Assembly (NCBI GenBank): GCA_029212275.1
Contig: JARGOI010000051.1
Coordinates: forward strand, 1 to 11,450
Length of the DNA stretch: 11,450 bases
Source: Thalassolituus sp.
GTDB lineage: Bacteria; Pseudomonadota; Gammaproteobacteria; Pseudomonadales; Oceanobacteraceae
Direction of reading: 5' to 3'
The notes beneath the pieces are model-generated. The model searched no databases and had not been told where the DNA came from. It was given only the letters and a program-made list of their open reading frames with translations. The first letter of the stretch is position 1; every line of letters begins with the position of its first letter. Below are positions 1 through 5,269 of this stretch, piece by piece. A program made the translations under genes and the position numbers.

Positions 1-578
1 TCAAAAACCTAACATTTAACTAATCAATCTTAATCAGAAATCTCTGAGAATTCGTTGCGTTCAAAAAACACTCTTTTGCATGAAATTTAAGTAATTTCTT
101 ATGCAATAAAACTAAAACAGTAGTGAAAATTTCATCGGTATATTTAGAGCACACTTTTGAAGTTATCTTTATATTGAGACTGTCTACGTTATTGGACCAT
201 GCACGGTCATCACAAATGCTAACCTCAAAAATCTAACATTTAGCTAATCAATCTTTATCAGAATTCTCTGAGATGTAGCCATTTTTAAAAATCAGTCTTT
301 TGCCTGAAGTTTAAGTAATTTCTCGCGTACTCTTTCTAAAATAGCTATGAGAAATTATCTGTGAAATTTAGAGCACAACTTTGAAGCCTTCTCTCATATT
401 GAGACTGTCTTGATTAGTTAACTTAGAATTCTCTGAAAAATCGTTACGTTCAAAAAATACTTTTTTGCATGAAATTAATGTGATTTCTCACGCACTCTTT
501 CTAAAACAACTATGCAGAATTATCGGTGAAATTTAGAGCACACTTTTAAAGCCTTCTCGCATATTAAGACTGTCTTGA
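1..578. repeat. Three degenerate copies of a ~165-190 bp AT-rich repeat, non-coding
   Basis: Copy 1 is about 1-185, copy 2 about 225-413 and copy 3 about 414-578, all in the same orientation. Shared blocks are TCAAAAAYCTAACATTTA at 1 and 225 (lost in copy 3), a CTCTGA core near 42, 265 and 431, TTTAGAGCAC at 143, 367 and 532, and RAGACTGTCT at 176, 401 and 566. Spacing between matching blocks is about 224 and 165 bp, because a 39-bp spacer (186-224) with a small hairpin (GACC 195-198, GGTC 205-208) lies between copies 1 and 2. Stop codons are dense in all frames and I see no gene. The units are too long and too diverged for CRISPR repeats. Copy 1 begins at the window edge, so more copies may lie to the left. 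I do not recognise the family. Confidence 0.8.
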
Positions 579-647
579 TAATACCTTTGAGCTGCGAATA
601 CGAACCTGTATCACCAACCTTAAGTTTGTTCACTTTAACTAATATCC

Positions 648-704
648 ATTTAACGCTCAAAGCAGCCGCGCGTTTTTTGCGTCGGCTGCCTTTGTTTGTT
701 GACT
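648..704 (-). other. attC site after the GNAT cassette
   Basis: Read on the minus strand, the R' core is GTTAAAT (plus 648-654, fits GTTRRRY) and the R'' box is AGTCAAC (plus 698-704). The arms AAAGCAGCCG (659-668) and CGGCTGCCTTT (683-693) pair perfectly except for one extra base in the second arm, the unpaired base typical of folded attC strands. The loop is a short T-rich stretch. The stop codon and last ~15 codons of the GNAT gene lie inside this site. Confidence 0.85.
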
Positions 705-1115
705 GCTGATGCTCGATTCACGATCAAGTACCCAGCAGCGTGGATTGAGGTTAAAACCAATATGCTCGTAATACTGATTGGCTGCTGGAGCAGCAATGAG
801 TATAAGTTTACATTTGGGGCCGAGTTGCTCTTGTGTGAGAATTTGAAGCTGCTTACCAATGCCGGATTTTTGATGATTTTTACTTACGGCCAAATCAGAG
901 AGATAACAGGCATAGTGAAAGTCCGTCATGCTTCGAGCTATGCCGACAAGTTTACTACCAGACCAGGCGCTGACTGTTAGGTTGCTGTTAGAGATCATAC
1001 CTTCCATGCAGTGCCTATCATCAATCGGGCGGCGCTCACCCAGAGTTGAGTTGACCAGCAGTTCAATGAATTGATCGGTAGTTACTAGCTCATTGATTTT
1101 GTATTCGATGCTCAT
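657..1115 (-). CDS. GNAT-family N-acetyltransferase (cassette gene)
   Basis: This 152-residue protein has the GNAT fold signature: an acetyl-CoA pyrophosphate-binding motif after LAVSKNH, with QKSGIG at residues 82-87 (the Q/RxxGxG/A loop), then a motif-B-like AANQYYEHIGF at 111-121. Family members move an acetyl group from acetyl-CoA to an amine on a small molecule or protein; the substrate cannot be read from the sequence. ATG at 1115 is preceded by AAGGAAG, a good ribosome site. The start lies about 14 bases inside the cassette boundary at site 1129-1203. The last ~15 residues (from about 138) are encoded by the attC arm and loop, so the tail is probably not part of the fold. GNAT enzymes are common integron cargo. 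No promoter of its own is evident. Confidence 0.85.
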   Translation of the reverse strand: MSIEYKINELVTTDQFIELLVNSTLGERRPIDDRHCMEGMISNSNLTVSAWSGSKLVGIARSMTDFHYACYLSDLAVSKNHQKSGIGKQLQILTQEQLGPKCKLILIAAPAANQYYEHIGFNLNPRCWVLDRESSISSQQTKAADAKNARLL

Positions 1116-1128
1116 ATCTTCCTTGTGC

Positions 1129-1203
1129 AGTTAACGCCTGGCTCTGGGGCTGGGGCTGCATGGAGCGTAGCGTAATGCAGTCCCTAGCAGCCACTTGTTA
1201 CAT
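1129..1203 (-). other. attC site between the DUF2971 and GNAT cassettes
   Basis: On the minus strand the R'' box is ATGTAAC (plus 1197-1203) and the R' core is GTTAACT (plus 1129-1135, one base off GTTRRRY). The inner arms GGGGCTGCAT (1152-1161) and ATGCAGTCCC (1175-1184) pair with one G-T type mismatch, and an outer GGCTG/CAGCC pairing extends the stem. The stop codon TAA of the DUF2971 gene is inside the R'' box. The R'' box is the exact complement of the first bases of the same cassette at 2061-2067. Confidence 0.78.
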
Positions 1204-2034
1204 TTTTTCTCTATCGAACAGTAGCTGTTCGCTGGTTTTGTAAATATCTGACCAAGTACCACCAAGATTGGTATAAGGTATTAGCTTATACTCTTCATCA
1301 TGCACTTTTAAGAAGACGATATTAGTGCCTGATGATTGGTGGAGTTTAATAGCTTCTGATTTAATGCTATCACTCGAATTGCAACCTAAATAGATGCATT
1401 TAATACTGTCGAGTGGGATTTCGGAAACGTATATTTCATTTCCCAATGCATCTTTGATATTTAGATTGTTACATTCAGACAATGCCTTGGTTATTCTAAT
1501 CTCATTTTCGTAGGACCAAATATCAGATTTAAAATACAGATCTTCGATAGCCACATACTCATTTTCATACAAAAGCTTCGCATCAATAATTGGCCTACGA
1601 GGAAGATAGTGAACTGGACTAGAATTTTTGATGAATTCACTATCTGGCTTAAACTCAATCACTATGCCCTGGTGTGACTCAGCATAGTGCGCCCACATTA
1701 GGAAGTTCGCTGGCATAAGTGTTTCTGCTTGTGTAAGACACAAGATGCCAATTTTCTCATTCAATTGCGAGAAGATGTTCTTTCCATCTAATTTACGTGA
1801 TTGAGTTCCTGCCGTGTGGTTGGTCAGAAGATACTTCTCATAAGAAGATTGGTGTCCATGTATAACGAACTGGCATGGACGCTCCTCACCCTCAATAAAT
1901 TCCTTATCCAATACATGAAATTCTGGCTGTAATTCGAACGGATCATTAAATGCTTTGGGCTGAGAAAATCTTATTGTTTGGTCTTTGAGGAAACACTCCG
2001 CAGATACATTCCCCAAGTATTTATATGTTTTCAC
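1198..2034 (-). CDS. DUF2971 domain protein (cassette gene), function unknown
   Basis: The 278-residue protein fits the DUF2971 family by its conserved pattern: TYKYLG at residues 3-8, RFSQPKAFNDPFE at 22-34, GILCLTQ at 96-102, MWAHYAESHQGIVIEF at 113-128, and the K..W.YE.EIR element at 169-180. No signal peptide or membrane segment is seen, so it should be cytosolic. The family has no established biochemical activity that I can state. The start is GTG at 2034, supported by AGGGAG five bases upstream; the first in-frame ATG comes much later and would remove conserved residues. The start sits about 30 bases inside its cassette boundary (2066) and the stop falls in the attC R'' box. AT-rich codon use separates it from the core genes. 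Confidence 0.82.
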   Translation of the reverse strand: MKTYKYLGNVSAECFLKDQTIRFSQPKAFNDPFELQPEFHVLDKEFIEGEERPCQFVIHGHQSSYEKYLLTNHTAGTQSRKLDGKNIFSQLNEKIGILCLTQAETLMPANFLMWAHYAESHQGIVIEFKPDSEFIKNSSPVHYLPRRPIIDAKLLYENEYVAIEDLYFKSDIWSYENEIRITKALSECNNLNIKDALGNEIYVSEIPLDSIKCIYLGCNSSDSIKSEAIKLHQSSGTNIVFLKVHDEEYKLIPYTNLGGTWSDIYKTSEQLLFDREKM

Positions 2035-2060
2035 CCTAACTCCCTATATGGCACCGAGAA

Positions 2061-2130
2061 ATGTAACGCCCAAAGCAGAGGCGGCGAAGCCGTCCTGCCC
2101 GAAGGGCAATTCTGCCTTTGTTTGTTAGAT
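2061..2130 (-). other. attC site between the membrane-protein and DUF2971 cassettes
   Basis: On the minus strand the R'' box is ATCTAAC (plus 2124-2130, fits RYYYAAC) and the R' core is GTTACAT (plus 2061-2067). The arms CAAAGCAGA (2071-2079) and TCTGCCTTTG (2111-2120) pair fully except for one extra base in the second arm. The apical part holds two small hairpins, CGGC-GAA-GCCG (2082-2092) and TGCCC-GAA-GGGCA (2096-2108). The outer arms closely resemble those of the site at 648-704, so the two belong to one attC family. Confidence 0.87.
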
Positions 2131-2139
2131 GTCTTTGGT

Positions 2140-2451
2140 TCATTCATCCAACCTATGTTCTTTGTAATAACCGCCAAGATAAAGCCAAGTAATTATGTAA
2201 GCATATAAAATATTGAATACTGCATAAAGAAACCAACCTATTGGTCCATTTGGCTTTGGGCCCATTATAAATAGATAAAACCCAATTAAGCCAAAAGTAA
2301 AAATGGAAACAACAGAAATTGGCTCAACAATACTCTCTAAAGCCTCAGGTCCAAACGCGGGTTTGGATAAGAATAAAGTAGGGAGCAAAATACAGAACGC
2401 TAGGGTTCCCAAAATACATCCGAGTTTTAATTTAGAACGATTTAATTTCAT
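2140..2451 (-). CDS. Small three-helix membrane protein (cassette gene), unknown
   Basis: The 103-residue protein shows three hydrophobic segments at about residues 10-29, 43-63 and 71-93, with a basic N-terminus (MKLNRSKLK) and a charged C-terminal tail (KEHRLDE). It resembles no family I can name. I chose ATG at 2451 rather than in-frame ATGs at 2472 and 2478. This puts the start three bases behind the cassette edge in the arrangement GTTAGAAGTCATG, similar to GTTAAACATCATG at the start of aadA cassettes (from memory). The upstream ATGs would lie inside the recombination site. No strong ribosome site precedes it, so translation may depend on upstream sequence. Its own attC follows the stop at once. 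Confidence 0.65.
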   Translation of the reverse strand: MKLNRSKLKLGCILGTLAFCILLPTLFLSKPAFGPEALESIVEPISVVSIFTFGLIGFYLFIMGPKPNGPIGWFLYAVFNILYAYIITWLYLGGYYKEHRLDE

Positions 2452-2454
2452 GAC

Positions 2455-2515
2455 TTCTAACAGTTTATTCATGCGCATGCGCGTTTTGACGCTTCGCTTC
2501 CCTTATTTGTTTTGA
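2455..2515 (-). other. Degenerate attC-like or attI-like site at the array head
   Basis: On the minus strand the R' core is GTTAGAA (plus 2455-2461) and the left end reads TCAAAAC followed by AAATAAGGGAAGCG. That resembles the left arms of the two good sites (AACAAACAAAGGCAG), but the other arm does not pair with it. It may be a decayed attC, a fused remnant, or part of an attI. A second perfect core, GTTAGAC, lies just upstream at plus 2516-2522. Confidence 0.45.
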
Positions 2516-2567
2516 GTCTAACCTGCTGTTTTAGCAATTAAAAGTACCGTTCTTTACCTTATTGACC

Positions 2568-2599
2568 GGTGTGTAAGCGCGCATGCGCGTTTACACACC
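2568..2599. repeat. 32-bp near-perfect palindrome
   Basis: GGTGTGTAA at 2568-2576 pairs with TTACACACC at 2591-2599 around the GC-rich self-complementary centre GCGCATGCGC (2579-2588). Only one symmetric base pair breaks the symmetry. There is no T-run on either side, so it is a poor intrinsic terminator. Its core GCGCATGCGCGTTT also occurs at 2473-2486 inside the degenerate integron site. It lies in the 240-bp gene-free stretch between the cassette array and the amt terminator. Confidence 0.75.
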
Positions 2600-2702
2600 A
2601 AGCACTCTTTACAATTTGCGCACTATCACTTTTTCGATATCGATAACCAATTGATTTATCGCTGTATTTTTTCATGCAGTTAAATTCACAAATAACACCC
2701 AC

Positions 2703-2726
2703 AAAAAAACCCGCCGCTGCGGGTTT
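2703..2726 (-). terminator. Rho-independent terminator of amt
   Basis: On the minus strand AAACCCGC-AGCG-GCGGGTTT (2726-2707) runs into a T-tract ending near 2703. It starts 32 bases past the amt stop and separates amt from the cassette array. Confidence 0.92.
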
Positions 2727-2758
2727 CTTAACTCTATCATTTTTACCAAGCGCAAAAA

Positions 2759-3985
2759 TCAGTCTTCGCTGGTCGATACAATTTTATGGATCGATAAATC
2801 GGCACCATTGAATTCTTCTTCTTCGCTTAAGCGCAAACCAGACAACATTTTCACTAAGCCATAGACTAAGAAGCCACCAATAAGCGCGACGAGAATACCT
2901 GCAGCCGTGCCGATTAACTGCGACATCATGCTCACGCCACCTAAACCGCCCAGCGCTTCGCTGCCAAAAATACCCGCGGCAATACCACCCCAAGCACCAC
3001 ACAAACCGTGCAGTGGCCAAACCCCAAGCACGTCATCAAACTTAGGAAATTTGTTCTGCGCCAAGGTAAATACCCACACAAATAAGCCACCAGCAATGCC
3101 ACCGACTATCCACGAACCAATCGGATGCATAACATCGGAACCGGCACACACCGCCACTAATCCGGCTAACGGGCCGTTATGAATAAAGCCTGGGTCTTTT
3201 TTGCCAACAATCATGGCAACGACAATGCCGCCGACCATGGCCATTAAGCTGTTCACCGCTACTAGGCCCGAAATTCCGTCCAAGGTTTGTGCAGACATCA
3301 CGTTAAAGCCAAACCAACCGACGGTTAAAATCCATGCCCCTAGAGCAAGAAAGGGAATATTAGACGGCGCAAACGCTATTACTTTGCCATCGCGATAACG
3401 TCCCTTACGCGCACCCAACAAGGCAACAGCAGCAAAGGCAATCCAGCCGCCAACGCCATGCACGACCACCGATCCCGCAAAGTCATGAAAACCAGCGCCG
3501 AAGCGTTGTTCTAACAAGCTTTGAAAGCCGTAGTTACCGTTCCAAATAATGCCTTCAAAGAAGGGATATACAAACGCTACGATCAACACGGATGCCAGCA
3601 ACATTGGATAAAACTTAGCGCGCTCGGCAATACCACCCGACACAATGGCCGGAATCGCCGCAGCAAAGGTCAGTAAGAAAAAGAATTTAACTAGGTCGTA
3701 GCCGTTGTTCTGGGTGAGGTCGGCGGCGCTGGCAAAAAAATCGAAACCATAGGCAATTTGATAACCAATAAAGAAATACGCGATGGTTGAGACACCAAAA
3801 TCAGTGATAATTTTGACCAGTGCGTTCACTTGGTTTTTATGACGCACGGTACCCACTTCTAAAAAAGCGAAACCAGCGTGCATTGCCAATACCATGATGG
3901 CACCTAATAAAATGAACATGGTGTTGGCACTGCTCATCAGTGTTTCCACAGCAGAGTTAATGCTGCTTACATCAATCGTATCCAC
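2759..3985 (-). CDS. amt: Ammonium transporter, Amt/AmtB family
   Basis: The 408-residue inner-membrane channel has the hallmarks of Amt proteins: FLEVGTVRHKN (41-51), SGGIAERAKF (116-125), DFAGSVVVHGVGG with conserved Asp168 and first pore histidine His176, and GVWPLHGLCGAWGG with second pore histidine His326. About eleven hydrophobic segments are seen. It brings ammonium into the cell. The cytosolic tail GLRLSEEEEFNGADLSIH is the conserved C-terminal region through which GlnK/PII proteins gate these channels. Unlike E. coli AmtB there is no obvious cleavable signal peptide. The start is GTG at 3985 with AGAGGA six bases before it. No glnK lies beside it in this window, so it is an unlinked or second amt copy. 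It is probably controlled by the sigma-54-like promoter upstream. Confidence 0.95.
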   Translation of the reverse strand: MDTIDVSSINSAVETLMSSANTMFILLGAIMVLAMHAGFAFLEVGTVRHKNQVNALVKIITDFGVSTIAYFFIGYQIAYGFDFFASAADLTQNNGYDLVKFFFLLTFAAAIPAIVSGGIAERAKFYPMLLASVLIVAFVYPFFEGIIWNGNYGFQSLLEQRFGAGFHDFAGSVVVHGVGGWIAFAAVALLGARKGRYRDGKVIAFAPSNIPFLALGAWILTVGWFGFNVMSAQTLDGISGLVAVNSLMAMVGGIVVAMIVGKKDPGFIHNGPLAGLVAVCAGSDVMHPIGSWIVGGIAGGLFVWVFTLAQNKFPKFDDVLGVWPLHGLCGAWGGIAAGIFGSEALGGLGGVSMMSQLIGTAAGILVALIGGFLVYGLVKMLSGLRLSEEEEFNGADLSIHKIVSTSED

Positions 3986-4041
3986 GGGTAGTCCTCTGAT
4001 TTTAAATTTGTTAACGCCTGATTAAACAAGCGCTATTTGGA

Positions 4042-4057
4042 AGCAGGAATCGTACCA
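4042..4057 (-). promoter_or_regulatory. Candidate sigma-54 (-24/-12) promoter of amt
   Basis: On the minus strand TGGTACGATTCCTGCT differs from the sigma-54 consensus TGGCACG-N4-TTGCW at two positions and keeps the essential GG-N10-GC spacing (GG at 4056-4055, GC at 4044-4043). Transcription would start near 4031, giving a leader of about 46 bases. Ammonium transporter genes are often sigma-54/NtrC dependent, which fits. Confidence 0.6.
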
Positions 4058-4192
4058 AAATTGTCAACTTTGTCACCAACCAGGCGGTTTACGCTCGATA
4101 ATGACGCAAAACAAGGCTGTTTTGTTCCAATTCGATGCAAAAACATTCATCAAGACAGACTGATTAATTGAGAGGATAAACGAATTATGAAT

Positions 4193-4234
4193 TATATTGG
4201 TGCAATATTTTAATATTGTCTTATTTTGGTGCCA
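4193..4234. promoter_or_regulatory. Candidate NtrC enhancer in the amt/ppk2 spacer
   Basis: Two TTGGTGC half-sites lie 30 bp apart (4198-4204 and 4228-4234), on either side of a 16-bp AT palindrome, CAATATT-TT-AATATTG (4203-4218). The longer match TATATTGGTGCAA (4193-4205) agrees with what I remember of an NtrC site upstream of E. coli glnA. The distance to the amt -12/-24 element is about 140-190 bp, normal for a sigma-54 enhancer. The opposite half of each site is poor, which lowers confidence. The remainder of the 3986-4384 spacer shows no gene. Confidence 0.4.
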
Positions 4235-4309
4235 AATTAAGCAATGATGACATTGTTCTCACTGCACTTTGTAATGTGGTATTTCTGAAGCTTGCCATAT
4301 TGAAAGCAG

Positions 4310-4325
4310 TGGCAAGATGACTGCA
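4310..4325 (+). promoter_or_regulatory. Possible sigma-54 promoter of ppk2
   Basis: TGGCAAGATGACTGCA keeps GG-N10-GC and differs from the -24/-12 consensus at two positions. The predicted transcript starts near 4336, about 50 bases before ppk2. Its first half is also the right arm of the inverted repeat CTTGCCA (4291-4297) / TGGCAAG (4310-4316), so the match could instead reflect a repressor or activator site. No convincing sigma-70 promoter was seen in this stretch. Confidence 0.35.
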
Positions 4326-4384
4326 CTATGTAGACCTGCAATAGGTTACTATTTACCGCTAAAACTGATTGAGAATACTGCCTT

Positions 4385-5212
4385 ATGCATCTCCCAAGCC
4401 CTATAGAAATAGAAAAAAATCCGCCATGTCTGGATCAAGTGGACATGGAGAAAGCAGTTATTAAAGACAAGGACGATTACGAAAACGAATTAAAGAAGCA
4501 GCAAAAAGACTTATCTGAAGTTCAACAGGCCTATTATCATCAAGGCCGACGCGCCATCGTTGTATTTCAGGGTTGGGATGCGTCCGGTAAAGGTGGCGCC
4601 ATTCGTCGCATCACCGAAAAGCTCGACCCCCGCGGCTATCAGGTGTATCCCATTTCGGCGCCCACGCCCGAAGAGCAAGGCAAACACTATTTATATCGAT
4701 TCCAAAATAAATTACCCGCCAAAGGCACCATCGCTATTTTTGATCGTTCTTGGTACGGACGAGTGATGGTTGAACGAATTGAAGGTTATGCCAAAGACAC
4801 TGAATGGCAGCGGGCCTATCAAGAAATTAATGAGTTCGAACGCATGCTCACCGACGATGGCGTAAGAATCATTAAAATGTTTTTGCACATTACTCCAGAA
4901 GAACAATTAAAACGTTTTAGCGAACGCCTTCACAACCCGCAAAAGCAATGGAAATTAACCCTCGACGACATTCGCAATCGCGACAAGTGGCCGGAATACG
5001 AAAACGCCATTAACGATATGTTTCGTTATACCTCTACCGAAACTTCGCCATGGCATACGGTGGCCGCTAATCATAAATGGTACGCGCGCGTTGAAACGTT
5101 AAAAATCATCAATAAAGCCATGCGCGAAGGTGTTGATGTGACGCCACCGCCATTAGATGATGCATTGATCAAAGCCGCCGAAGAGCAACTCGGCATTGTT
5201 TATAAAGGTTAA
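4385..5212 (+). CDS. ppk2: Polyphosphate kinase 2 (PPK2 family)
   Basis: The 275-residue protein is a single-domain PPK2. It has the Walker A loop GWDASGKGG (63-71), an Arg-rich segment after it (AIRR), the Walker B/lid region AIFDRSWYGR (117-126), and the family's KMFLHITPEEQLKRF (164-178) and KWKLT-type stretch near 189-192. PPK2 enzymes use polyphosphate to phosphorylate nucleotides, or the reverse. Whether this one prefers AMP, ADP or GDP cannot be decided here. Length is normal for one-domain PPK2 and the enzyme should be cytosolic. ATG at 4385 has only a weak ribosome site; a second ATG at 4445 would still keep the whole kinase domain. It is divergent from amt and is followed after 57 bases by the peptidase gene, so the two may be co-transcribed. 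Confidence 0.93.
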   Translation: MHLPSPIEIEKNPPCLDQVDMEKAVIKDKDDYENELKKQQKDLSEVQQAYYHQGRRAIVVFQGWDASGKGGAIRRITEKLDPRGYQVYPISAPTPEEQGKHYLYRFQNKLPAKGTIAIFDRSWYGRVMVERIEGYAKDTEWQRAYQEINEFERMLTDDGVRIIKMFLHITPEEQLKRFSERLHNPQKQWKLTLDDIRNRDKWPEYENAINDMFRYTSTETSPWHTVAANHKWYARVETLKIINKAMREGVDVTPPPLDDALIKAAEEQLGIVYKG

Positions 5213-5269
5213 GTCAAAGCTCTGGTAAACTCAGCGCCAACGAAATAAACCAATTTACAGAGAATCACC

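Larger units (their letters stand above)
654..2460 (-). mobile_element. Array of three integron-type gene cassettes, no integrase visible
   Basis: Three minus-strand genes are each bounded by attC-like sites. Using the G/TT cleavage rule of integron R' sites, the cassettes are 2067-2460 (membrane protein, 394 bp), 1135-2066 (DUF2971, 932 bp) and 654-1134 (GNAT, 481 bp). The first bases of a cassette and its own R'' box should be complementary, since they meet in the circular form. Cassette 2 opens G/TTACAT and closes with ATGTAAC, an exact complement. Cassettes 1 and 3 match at 6 of 7 bases. One gene per cassette, all in one direction, with starts close behind the upstream site, is the classic layout. 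Base composition is more AT-rich than the core genes to the right. The attI/intI end should be on the right, but amt lies there instead. Confidence 0.85.

Noticed and set aside
1..578. Possible CRISPR array
   Set aside because: Repeat units are 165-190 bp, degenerate and without unique short spacers; there are no cas genes.
696..980. Plus-strand 94-codon frame over the GNAT gene
   Set aside because: Antisense to a protein with clear GNAT motifs; no family resemblance and it starts inside the attC site.
2308..2515. Plus-strand 70-codon frame over the first cassette
   Set aside because: Antisense to the membrane protein and reads through the recombination site; no ribosome site.
2461..2758. 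Search for an integrase (intI) or attI next to the first cassette
   Set aside because: Fewer than 300 bases before amt, with no reading frame resembling a tyrosine recombinase; only a degenerate core is seen.
2907..3398. Plus-strand Pro/Thr-rich frames over amt
   Set aside because: Low-complexity antisense shadows of the membrane transporter.
4187..4213. Eight-codon frame MNYIGAIF after AGAGGA in the amt/ppk2 spacer, as a leader peptide
   Set aside because: Overlaps the NtrC-like half-site, has no attenuator-type hairpins after it, and such a short frame is expected by chance.
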